The notes below the pieces were generated by a model, which was not told the origin of the DNA, did not search any database, and saw nothing but the letters and a program-made list of their open reading frames with translations. From contig NC_079898.1 of NCBI RefSeq assembly GCF_024868665.1, forward strand, positions 20,583,948 to 20,647,947: 64,000 nucleotides of DNA, read 5' to 3'. The first letter of the stretch is position 1. Every line of letters begins with the position of its first letter. The position numbers and the translations under genes are program-made. Shown in pieces: positions 13,301 through 52,192 of this stretch. This DNA is from Triplophysa rosa. Its lineage: Eukaryota > Chordata > Actinopteri > Cypriniformes > Nemacheilidae.

Positions 13301-13850
13301 TGTACAAATGAAAAAAGTACATGTCGCATCATTCAATCAAGCTATTTCAGCCTTATTGGCCTGTGCGAGAAACTAAAAACTGCAACCCAAAAATTAGGAT
13401 TTCAGCACAGTGAAAAAAAGCAGATCTCAAGTTAGTTTACATTGTTTTCATCCTAACACATTCATTTTGGAATCCACGCCAGATATCCAAAACATGCTTT
13501 TGTTGTAACAAGGTCCAGACATAAAATGTAGCATTGAATTCCGAATGCCTTTCAAATGATGGCATTTAGGAATGCCACTACTGAGGACTTAGTATGCATA
13601 CTTTTAATACCTACAAACATTTCTTAGATTACAATTAATCCCAAATCTGTGTTGCAGATGCATTAGATAATACATAGTTTTCAGACTGTCATAGTATGTT
13701 TTATAAAATCTGAACATCTCATACTCCAAACTAACCCTTTGGGTCTTTTATTGTGTGAGTTTCAAGGAATTTGAACGTAACCTGGCTGAAATCTGATTTA
13801 GTGCTGATCTAGTTGGTGAACTAACACACTTATGCCATTAACCAGTAAAA
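10343..13850. other. Gene-free interval with candidate conserved non-coding block
   Basis: No supported exon. From 11520 to 11760 the sequence is dense in homeodomain-type TAAT/ATTA cores (for example CAATTAAGTAATTAATGAAA) with flanking mixed-composition DNA, a look typical of developmental enhancers. About 12600-13000 is very AT-rich. An ATGGGAA (CSL-like core) lies near 11753. Confidence 0.35.
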
Positions 13851-13904
13851 CTTTATCTATTTTTTGTGATTTTATTGATTGCGTTTGCGGAATTGGGGAG
13901 TTGA

Positions 13905-13966
13905 TATGTGTAATGTTTATGTCAATGTATTGTTATGCTATGTGTAATGTTTATGTCAATGTATTG
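13905..13966 (+). repeat. 28-bp direct repeat and LINE/SINE-like tail
   Basis: A 28-bp unit beginning TATGTGTAATGTTTATGTC occurs at 13905-13932 and 13939-13966 with a 6-bp spacer. Just downstream (14022-14048) GACAATAAAGCTAATCTAAT runs into a (TCTAA)n array, which looks like the 3' end of a non-LTR retroelement. The body of that element is not recognisable. Confidence 0.6.
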
Positions 13967-15130
13967 AACCATGCCACCAGTGTCAAAGACAATTTTCTGC
14001 TCTGTGACAAACAGAATGGACAATAAAGCTAATCTAATCTAATCTAATTTGGTGCAGGTTGAAGTGCACCGGAACACCAGCATCCCATGCTGGGACCAGC
14101 ATGCACAGCACAACATATGCTTCAACAAGCGAAAGGGAGAATAACAGATTGAGCGGTCAGTTTCCGCTCTTGCTGATAGAATAACAGAGGTCATACGCGG
14201 TGACCCTGAACCTTCTGGCAATCTCATAATGATAATGAGCCAGTTGAAGAGGCCAATGTTTTACTATCATTCACTTATGATAATCTAATAATGAACGGCA
14301 GATTTGTTTCACAACGATTCTATTAAAATGAGTGCGAATAGAGCAACATTTTATTATTACCTAAAAACATGAGAAAGGTCATATCATAACTGTGACTTTG
14401 TTTCTTCAGCAGAAGAAGAAAATAGATGTTTAGATCTCTGCCACATTGCTTTGTAATTATCTAAATGTTTATCCAGTTTATTTCTGTGTAAAATAGCATA
14501 CATCATCGTCCAGATTAAGCAATATTTAGTTTAGTTAGCCTTATTTAAGATTGGTTGATAAACTTTACCCAAAGTAAAAACAAAACCATAACAAAGCTGA
14601 CCAAACCAAAGCTGAAAATCCTAACCTACTAAACAGCAAAACCAGAATAACGTGATTACTTTTCCTCACTTTTCCTTCCATGTGCACCCCGCACCGCCAC
14701 CAATGAAATGCCCATTATTCATTTTGCAAAGGCAGGTTTAAAATAAATGTTGAAAATAACAACGGGGGTCCCACATCTCAGGGGAGAATAATATTTATTT
14801 CAGACCCGACCGTCTATGTCGTATAAGCCTGGGTAAGTAAAAGCTGTTCTTGTAAACAGAAAGTGTAAATGTTCCAAAAGTGCGAGTGAGAAGCGCTAAG
14901 CAGCGAGATGTTCCCAAGCACTCTGTGTCTCACTCCTTCAAATACCTCTGGTTTTACAGGGTGTCATCTGGCCAGGATCAGCAACCCCCCCCCCCACACA
15001 CACACACACACACCCCTCCATCCTTGCTAAGTATCATCAGACTGATGATGTCACTGAGCAGCTTCAGCACACAGATGATGTACATACACCAAAATACACA
15101 GTACACATGCACTAAAATAAAATAATGTAA

Positions 15131-15407
15131 ATAATAATTCTGTCATCATTTACTCACCCTCTTGTCATTTCACACCTGTATAACTTTCTTTCTTCCGCAG
15201 AACACAAATGAGGATATTTTGAAAAATGTGGTAACCGGACAACAGTGGTACCCATTCACTTCTTTTGTATCGACAAAAAAAAACAATGCAAGTCAAGGGG
15301 TATCACCGTTGTTCGGTTACCAATATTCTTTAAAATATCTTCTGAAATGACAAGAGGGCGAGTAAATGATGACAGAATTTTCATTTTGGAATAAACTGTC
15401 CTTTTAA
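15131..15407. mobile_element. Palindromic MITE copy 4
   Basis: The left arm carries TTCTGTCATCATTTACTCAC and CTTTCTTTCTTCCGCAGAAC; the right arm carries GAGTAAATGATGACAGAATT and ends CTGTCCTTTTAA. The extreme left terminus is degraded. No coding capacity. Confidence 0.85.
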
Positions 15408-15904
15408 ATTCTAGATTTGCAATTGTAGTCTCAGACTTTCGAGCCCTGCGGACAAATAACAACACAAACACATTCCCTGTCCATCAAGATACTAAAGGGT
15501 TGTTCAAAAAAGCATCCATGAAATAACATCTTGAAATAACAAAGATCTCCTGCAACTCATTCCTTTAGTGTCTTTCTCTCCAACTATTCCTCTCTCCACA
15601 CAAGCACTTATTCTCTGTCTTTCTGTCCAGTCGGGGCACATGTTGACTGTGCACAACAGTATTATTTTTGGAACAACATGAGTACGTCATTATTTCCGAG
15701 AGGCATTTAACTTGTGTAAAAAGGCTCTCTCTCTCTTCATCTGCCAGCAATGTTCTATTCTACCATCGTCCAGCTGTGTACACTTTGAAGATGCGTAGCA
15801 TTGATCTTCCACAAATGCTCAGTGTATTTCACATCCTCCCTAGACAGAACTCTAGTCATTCACTCCGATATGTGCATTATAAGAACAAATTATGAGCACT
15901 AAGA

Positions 15905-16062
15905 TTTCCTGTAGCTCAGCTGGTAGGGCATGGCGCTAGCAACACCAAGGTCATGGGTTTTAAATCTTAGGGAATGCACATACCCATAAAATCCACAGAT
16001 TGAATGCACTGCAAGTCAATTTGGATAAAAGCGTCTGGCATAAAAATGTGTGAATAAAATAA
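15905..16062 (+). mobile_element. tRNA-derived SINE
   Basis: The head contains an A-box-like TGTAGCTCAGCTGGTAGGGC and a decayed B-box GGTCATGGGTTTTAAATC. This is followed by the cyprinid SINE body and the tail TTTGGATAAAAGCGTCTGGC, ending in an A-rich tract. The promoter boxes are those of Pol III tRNA-type SINEs. It is not a functional tRNA, because the acceptor stem and anticodon arm do not fold. Confidence 0.8.
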
Positions 16063-18974
16063 TAAAGCATAAATCAAAATGCAACACTTCTATCTATGGT
16101 ATCTTCATAGCCTAATTTAAACATCAGATACACATCATGTTTTACTAAAAAGTAAATAAATTATAATAGATGATAATAATAAATAATTCTAATAGAATGA
16201 TATTAATGGTTTGATACAGTAGAACAGTTAAAGGGTGACATTGCATTCAATGCTCAACTCATAGTCAGAGCTCACCAAGATCTGACTATGAAACAATAAT
16301 GAACATACCTGGAGTGAAAGCACACAGTTTCCTTAATAAGGGCATAATCTGTTCCACCACATTCTTCTCGGGCTGAACTCAAGTCCGCTGCATCGGACAA
16401 CTGTAATATGAGAGGTGGCAACAAGCTTAAGTAATTGGATTGGTATACAACATTGAGTGTCTGACAACAATAGATACTCATCTCTCCAGCAGCCTGACCC
16501 TTTGTTCCTGGGTTCAGGCGTGATTTAGGAGCTCATAACTGCCTGGTTTGATCCCAGTCAAGGGTGAAAAGAAGACAAGCAGGCATAGTGAAACCGGAAA
16601 AATCTAGTGTAATCTGATGACCCGCACATGTCTACCGGTCCCCAGTTGATTTTGGGCTCCCCAAAGGTTTGCGGCTCACTTGTGTGGCCATTACTCTAAT
16701 CACATTAGCCCTGGGGAAGCTTTACAGAAACACAGATTTTGGCCTGTGGTTATGCTGATATACAAAAAGTAATAAAAAACCACAGCTAGGAACAACCAAT
16801 TAGGTTGTCAACAACAATTCATGACTGTTTTTTACTTCACAAAACCTGTAGCCAAACCTCTAAACTTAAAATCTTCAAATTACACTCTCAGAGCATTTTA
16901 AACATAAAATCTTCAGTAGATATTCATATTGTCTATTATTGTGCAATATTTATATTTTATCGATATGCAGCTGCGGATAAAAATGAGAGACCATTTTAAA
17001 ATCTGTGTTTTTATTTTAACATTTATTTATAGGTATGTGTTTAGGTAAAATTATCATTTTTGTTTGAATCTGTGAACTACTAACATGTCTACCAACTTCC
17101 AAATAAAAATATTGTTTCTATTTACATTTATTAGCAGAAAATGAAAACTGGAGAAACAGGTCCAAATAACAGAAAAAAATCTTCTGTATTTTTTCAGACC
17201 TCAAATACTGCAAAGAAAACAAGTTCATGTTCACTTTTAAGCAATACAATATGTTATATTTGTACATGTATTTAAGTTAACAAAGTGATCCTGAGGTTTG
17301 ATTTTATTGAAATTCAACAGACACTGGACTGGAATGGCCACAATCTAGAAATCCTGATTAAATGAAACTTTGGAATGGTCTCTGTTTTTTCTGTGGCTAT
17401 ATATATACATATATATATATGACCTGATTTTAAAGCAGCACTATCATGGCAGGTCGGGATCCTCTAACAAAGACTCCAGTATAAACCCACAAACTCTGAC
17501 ATGTTTGACTTTCAAAAGAAGGACTTTGGCATTCAAGACGAAACGGGAATGAGGATATCAAAATAGGCGAAACCCTTTGAGGTGAAAGCGCTCAAGTTTT
17601 GAGGTCTAAATACTCTAATTAACCCTTATTACACAGAGTGACTATTTGAATGCAGTGAGTAACCCGAGACCTCTCTCGGGGGTCAGAATCTTTTAAAGGC
17701 ATAGTGGCCAGGACAAAAGGTCCTGCGCACCTTTAATCTTGAACCTCACCGACAGGAAATATCAGCCTGGCATCTTTCCCTCAACTTGCTACGGTTCTCC
17801 TTCATGTGGCCACACACATTAATGTCTCTGCGGTCATTACCATAAAAAGGCAAAGAGGCCCAACAGAAAAATCTTTAGTCTGTATTTGAGAATAGTCATA
17901 AATTAGTTAAAACTCTCAACGTGGCGTTTCTAGTAAGCGTTTCTAGTCAGATTCTACACAACAAAGAAAAAAAATCATTTTGCAATACTTCAGTTGTGGT
18001 TGCTTTTGTCATGAACTCAAGACAAGGAGAGCTAGCCTAAGGCAGATGTCAAGTTTTGAGAGAATAAATGGGTACACTATTCCTTTAAGGGGGAAAATGC
18101 ACATCCTTAACATGCTTTAACATGGTCTTGCTTTCCAACGTTACTCTGATCAAACACAGAGACAAATTGAAATAGACCACCATTCATCTTTCAACATCAA
18201 GATTAATAGTCTCCAAACATGCGATTTGATTCACGTGTAGAAATGCACTTTTTTCCACTGGGGCTGCTTATCAGAGGATATCATACCACAAACCTGCCGT
18301 CCCACAGCAGTTGTAAAATGACATGGCGAAATAACCCGCTAGTTACTGATTACCTGCTGTCCCATACCAGTTGATTGTTTGCACCAAGGTCTGTGGTGTG
18401 ACCTACGTAGCATGACCTGTAACGTCAGAGAAATATCAAAGAGCTAGAGGTCCCTAAAAGTGGAGGATATTTCATCCAGATTTATACCTACCTGAATGAT
18501 TCTGTATGTAAAAAGCTATTCAGAATTTGCCCCATTCCCACAAGAGGGCAGCATGAGCTACTGGGGCAATAGCGGGTAGTCAATTAACTAATGATTACTG
18601 TATGTTTTGTGCACACACAGTGCTTTATGGTTATGAAACAGCATGGTGATGCAAGCAAAAGTCTACATCCGTTGACTGAGCCTTTATTAAATGACATCAC
18701 GAGATATAAATCATAAATCTAAATAAATACCTACTTCAGAAAAGTGAAAAAGAATGACTTCTAATGTGTGCACACAAGCACCATTCTTTGATGCTAAATA
18801 ATTAAAGATACATTTTAATATTTTCAATAAATATTTAATTTTGTGAATATTTTCCACTAAGATATGGAGATGGATAAATAGATAGACAGATAATATATCA
18901 ATACTGAAAAAAGATCTTTTTTACTTACAAATTCCAAATAAAACTCTAAAAAGAATTGTTTTACACAGTGGGAT
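16063..18974. other. Proximal upstream region of jag1, candidate regulatory block
   Basis: No exon supported. 17560-17850 is non-repetitive with mixed composition and could be a conserved enhancer. A short (AT)n run lies at 17398-17420. A fragment of the MITE end (ACTATTCCTTTAAGGGG) is at about 18075-18092. Confidence 0.35.
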
Positions 18975-19200
18975 GTGGACGTGGGCGGGGCTTCTCATAC
19001 AGGCCAACCCTCCTTAGTTCTGAATATTAAAATTACGCATGCGTTTCCCACCCCCATTAACTGAACTTGGTGTATTGAATGCGCAGGCACTCAGTCGCGG
19101 ACAAACGCTCTCATGGCTTCTGTGTAATATATACCCGCCGCTGAGAGAGAGAGGGGAGAGAAACATAATAAAAAGATAAGAATTTGACATTCGCTGGGAT
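18975..19200 (+). promoter_or_regulatory. Probable jag1 core promoter
   Basis: Within 400 bp of the start codon are an Sp1-type GC box GGGCGGGGC (18983-18991), an NRF1-like palindrome ACGCATGCGT (19035-19044), a GTGGGAA core on the minus strand (19045-19051) that could bind CSL/RBPJ, and a TATA-like TAATATATA (19125-19133) followed by CCCGCCG. If the TATA-like element is used, transcription would begin near 19155-19165, leaving a leader of about 190 nt. The positions are read directly; their function is inferred. Confidence 0.5.
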
Positions 19201-19271
19201 AATAGGAGGCAGTTTCCTAGACATTGGAAAATAGTCTTCCGAAACAAACATAAGTTGTTCTTCACCCGTGC

Positions 19272-19295
19272 ATGTTAAATCGGGGAATACGTTAG
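19272..19295 (+). promoter_or_regulatory. Short uORF in the jag1 leader
   Basis: An ATG at 19272 opens seven codons ending in TAG at 19293-19295, 53 nt before the jag1 ATG and out of frame with it. If the inferred start site is right, scanning ribosomes meet this uORF first, which could dampen translation. Confidence 0.45.
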
Positions 19296-19348
19296 AGCCG
19301 TAAATCGGCTAGAACTTCTGCGTTTCAAAGCAACACCAGCAAGAAGGC

Positions 19349-47892
<28,544 letters not shown>

Positions 47893-49270
47893 CAGGCAGC
47901 TGTGTTGCCTTGCGACCAAACCCCTGTTCCTCTCCCTCACGTTTGAACTGGAGACCGCTGCGTCGCGTTCTGGACTACAAGGCCGATATCGGCCTAGAAT
48001 CCTGTGTTAATTTAAGTTTCGACAAGCTGGCTTAACACTGGCAATTGATAGTTGCTGTGGATGGCTGGAAAACCGGGAATGCCACGTCGCGCATCCGGGC
48101 GTTTTCCTTTGAAAAAGAAAAAACGTAAACATACATTTCAAATATGTCGATATTTTTGTGGATACGTTTGAGTATCTGAGTGTGCATAGTGTTTGCAAAT
48201 AGTTGTAAGTGTTATTTTTGTTTATCATGACAATGCTCCCACAGCTAAAGTTTCTTTCTTATCCAGCGGCTGTGCGAAAACTTTCTCTAGTCGGGTTCAT
48301 TTCTAGTTCGGAGCTATAAGTGCCTTCGCAGCTACGTGCCACAGCAGTTGTCGGAAACGAATAAAAAGAACAAAAAAATATTTATTATTTTTCTTTTCTT
48401 GGGGCGGGATAGGTCGGTCAGCGTTCGCTGCCAATATGAAGAATTGTGTCAATTTAGAAGTGTAGATATGTATATATTTTTTAATTAATCACTGTGTATA
48501 TTTGATTTATTAACTTAATAATCAAAAGAGCCTTAAAATATCATTCCTTTTTATTTATATGTCCTGTCTAGTTTTTTAGGTTTTGATAGCTTTGTAAGCC
48601 GATAGCTTTGTTCAGACGAATTCGTTTCACATTTCGGATACCAAAATTTGAAGAGGAAAAAAAGTTTAAAATAAGACAGGCATTTTGTGCTTATTTTTGT
48701 TTTTCCTTTTTATACATTGTCAGATATTTCAATATTTGAAACTTCTATTGTACGTAGTTTGCCAACGATTTACTTGCATGTTGATGCAAGTCACAATTAA
48801 TGGCTGCTTTTTGTTCGGATACTTGGTGGCAGACACATTGCTTGCCACATATAACAAAAAATAAAAAGATTTTTAAAAATGAAAAGGGAACAAGAGTCTT
48901 TTAAGTTGCTTGTTGATAAAGCGCTCTCAGATGAGTTAAACAGACTTTTCTGTTTTGGTTTGCAGTATGTCGTAAGCTAGGCTGTGAATACTTGAACAGT
49001 AGGGGGGCCAATGGAAACACTGTAGACTGCCTTACTTTCAGGAGTCCATTTCTATTGCTGTGCACATGTAGTGTTCTTTTCCCAAATATTTTATATCTAG
49101 GCTCTCTAAAAAAACCAACAAACATGCTTATAATTTTTATGAGATCATGGCAATATTCAATGTTCATTTTTGACCTTTTTTTAGTTTGTTCCTGGCGATA
49201 TTTTTTGAATGTTATATTTATTAAACCTTTTGTATAAAAAGAAAATTAAATCTTTTTGTTTGCTTTTGAT
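47893..49270 (+). other. jag1b: jag1 3' UTR (approximate)
   Basis: AT-rich sequence following the stop. Possible polyadenylation signals are AATAAA at 48360-48365 and 48860-48865 and ATTAAA at 49245-49250. The last is followed within 10-45 nt by a T/GT-rich stretch (CTTTTTGTTTGCTTTTGATT), the best downstream element seen, so I place the main 3' end near 49270. The other two could give shorter transcripts. Confidence 0.6.
49245..49250 (+). terminator. Probable jag1 polyadenylation signal ATTAAA
   Basis: ATTAAA followed by a T/GT-rich downstream element from 49251 on. Alternative AATAAA hexamers lie at 48360 and 48860. Confidence 0.5.
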
Positions 49271-49740
49271 TTGTTGTTCTTTGTGCTGTTTTGGGAGTGG
49301 GACAGAGTTCGCTCTTATGTTACGCTACATGGTTTAGGTCAGAAGCACAAGGTCTGTCTAAATGTGTTTACATGCAGTAGCTGTGCGCTTCTCATTGTAT
49401 TGTGAACCGTGTGAAGACTGTCGCTGTGACTAAAATACTTTCCTCACATGATCAATGAGGTATTCAGTCATATGACTGGAGGGCAAAAGGCAAAACTTAC
49501 GGTGACGGGTAACAGGGCTTTCCCAATGTTTGTGACTGTAGAGACCTAGTAAATATTTGGTCTTTTTCCCAGCAGGGACTTTTAACTCTTAACTTAACGT
49601 TTTTATTAGTTTAGAGTATTACAATATCAGATAACTAATGATAGATCAGAGGATAGACCAAAACACAAACAGACCAAGCAAAGAACACAAAACTATACCA
49701 TTTTAAAGTACTTCTTCAATTAGGTCTTGGTACTCAGCAA

Positions 49741-50062
49741 TTAAAGGGATGGATCTCCCAAAGATAAAAATGATGTCATCATTTACTCACCCTCATGTCA
49801 TTTCAAACCCTTATGACTTACTTTATTCTGCAGAACACACAAGATGATTTTTTTGAAGAATGTTGGTAACCGCACAACGATGGTGCCCATTGACTTGCAT
49901 TGGTTTTGTGTCCATAGGCTACAATAGAAGTGAAAGAGTACCGCCGTTGTTTGGTTACTAACATTCTTCAAAATATCTTCTTTTGTCTTCTGCAGAAGAA
50001 ATTCCCACAGGTTTGAGTAAACGATGACAGAATTTTCATTTTTGGGTGTACTGTCCCTTTAA
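49741..50062. mobile_element. Palindromic MITE copy 7
   Basis: TTAAAGGGATGGATCTCCC with GATGTCATCATTTACTCACC on the left; GACAGAATTTTCATTTTTGG and GTGTACTGTCCCTTTAA on the right. Intact, 322 bp, TTAA at both outer ends. Lies between the 3' ends of jag1 and slx4ip. Confidence 0.9.
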
Positions 50063-50907
50063 GAACGTAAAGTATGAAAACAAGAACATGAGTTTTCAAG
50101 ATCAAAAAACATCTTTAATAATTCACATTTCATTACGTAACATAAAATGACTCAACATGAAAGCCAGTGTCTGCTCTTTATCTCAAATTCCCATTTTTGT
50201 CGCTTTAAAATAATAACAAGTGTTTTGAAAACGTTACAGTATCATGACAGCGAATTGTCTGTGCACACTGATGATGTTCTGGCAGTGCTGTTATTATGAC
50301 ACATATCTGTTATCCAAAAGACATCAAACTGAAAAATGTGGAAAAGCAGGCCATGTGACTAGATTAATTTATATCCGTACATATAATCGGCCTGCCATTA
50401 CGCACTATATCAAAGTTGACTGCAGTCATGACTAGCCAAATATCAGACACGAGCAGTTTGGCATCTCATAATGCTGTCAGTCATCCTGCAGCAGACTGTA
50501 ATGAAAAGCAGTAACACATTCACAAATGATAACCACAGGGAGACTACAGTCGGCTCCAATAGTAAAAACCCCGTTCGCCTACAGATCTCTATGTATGAGA
50601 ACACAGCGGAATCAATCATGTGCTCCGCTGAAGCTGGAAGAGTGGAGATTTCAGACGGATGGAGCCAGAGATTTGGGCTGGAAGCCACAGTGTGCTCAGC
50701 GGCTCCCGCTGGTCTGAAATTCAAATCTTACGCGGAAAATGCAATCTGCGTTTGTGCTGCGTGTTTTTGTTTAGAGCAAGTAAAGCCAATTCAAATATTT
50801 GGGAACTTAAGCATATGCATGTGTGTTTATCTCCTTTATAGTCTACTGTAAAGGCAGAACTGAAATATTTTTAAGTTTATTTTTAACTACTTTATCTTAT
50901 ACTTCGC
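50063..50907. other. Intergenic DNA between two MITEs
   Basis: 845 bp with no recognised feature. The open frames at 50443-50851 overlap on both strands and have no recognisable motif. Confidence 0.5.
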
Positions 50908-51243
50908 TTAAATGAACAGTTGACCCAAAAATTAATATTCTGTCATCATTTACTCACCCTCAAGTTGTTCCAAATCTGTACACATTTATTTTTTCTGATG
51001 AACACAAAGAAAGATATTTGGAAGAATGCTTGTAACCAAACAGTTCTTGGCCACCATTGACTACCATAGTAGGAACAAATACAATGGTAGTCAGAAGTGC
51101 TCCAGAACTGTTTGCTTTCCTACATTCTTCTAAATATCTTCTTTTGTGTTCAACAGAAATAAAAAAATTATACAGATTTGGAAAAACTTGAGGGTGAGTA
51201 AATGATGACAGAATTTTCATTTTTAGGTCGACTGTTCCTTTAA
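50908..51243. mobile_element. Palindromic MITE copy 8
   Basis: TTAAATGAACAGTTGACCC with TTCTGTCATCATTTACTCAC on the left; GAGTAAATGATGACAGAATT and GGTCGACTGTTCCTTTAA on the right. The middle (GACTACCATAGTAGGAAC against CAATGGTAGTCA) is also palindromic, so the whole 336 bp can fold back. Same subfamily as copy 5. Confidence 0.9.
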
Positions 51244-51457
51244 GCATCACAGACACAATAATCATTCCAACCTGTATGACTATACAAATAAAATTATTCC
51301 ATTTGTAAATTTGCTGATTTAACAACCCCTGTCCTTATTCCCTTTCTTTCTATTCTATCACGGTCACCCAAAAACATTCCTAAAAAAAATTATATTCTAC
51401 AAAAAACAGAAGTGATACAGTTTGGAACGACCGTGGCGGACAAATACTGACATAAGT

Positions 51458-51463
51458 TTTATT
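51458..51463 (-). terminator. Probable slx4ip polyadenylation signal
   Basis: TTTATT on the plus strand is AATAAA on the minus strand, about 156 nt after the slx4ip stop codon. It would give a short 3' UTR of roughly 180 nt. Confidence 0.45.
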
Positions 51464-51618
51464 TTGGGATGCCTGTTCCATGCATGAGAGACCGCCTGTG
51501 GTAAACGCTGTGCTTGTGCAACCAGTGTTGACAGACAGCAAATACAGTAGAAGTGTGTACAGTAACATCCATCTCGATGGCGTCAGATATCCGCTCTCAC
51601 TCTATGCCGCCGTGGCCC

Positions 51619-52192
51619 TCAGGACTTCTTGAGTCGGCGTAATCGGGATGTTCTGGGCGCGCCCTCCCTCCTTTCCTCTCTGGAACTAATAGAAGAGCCA
51701 GAGGACACGGGCTTGACGGATGAGCCTCTCAGACTTGCGGCTGGCCCGCTCTGGTTACTCTGTTCGACAGTACTATTTCCATGTGTAAGCACCTCCTCTT
51801 CCAGTCTGATCTCAGGCTGAGCTGCACCATGGGAACTACATGAGGAGATGCCAGAAGACGGCCTGTTGGAATCGCCTGGTACAGCAGCCTCTCCGAGACG
51901 CAATCTTTTGGGTTTTTGGTGTTCCTCAGAGTTAGGGGTGCGTTGTCTCCTCTTAAAACCAGTTGATTCAGGACATGGTTGAGCGCCCTCTTTATCCTTG
52001 TTACTTAATTCAGACAATTGAATTATGGTTTTTACATCCTCATGCGCACAAGCCACTAAGTCGTCAGCAAACAAACATTCGGATGATACTGGTAGAGGAC
52101 GATTCAATTTGGTAATCCCCTTTTCTACGGTGTCCGATCTGGATTCGTGGTCATCTCTGCATGGTCGGGACCGGGTGTTCGCCTGCTTGGCA
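51619..52192 (-). CDS. slx4ip: slx4ip terminal exon
   Basis: 574 nt after the acceptor TTCTTTCAG, ending in TGA at 51619-51621. Starts AKQANTRSRPCRDDHESRSD. Two basic clusters, KRRQR (about 51954-51940) and KPKRLRL (about 51915-51895), could be nuclear localisation signals. The end SRLRRLKKS is basic, as is the human C terminus. The rest is serine/glutamate-rich and probably disordered. Confidence 0.9.

Noticed and set aside
15905..15980. tRNA gene
   Set aside because: The A and B boxes are present but the cloverleaf is not; the SINE tail shows it is a retroposon head.
50443..50851. Overlapping ORFs on both strands between the MITEs
   Set aside because: No motif, no splice sites that make sense and no family resemblance.
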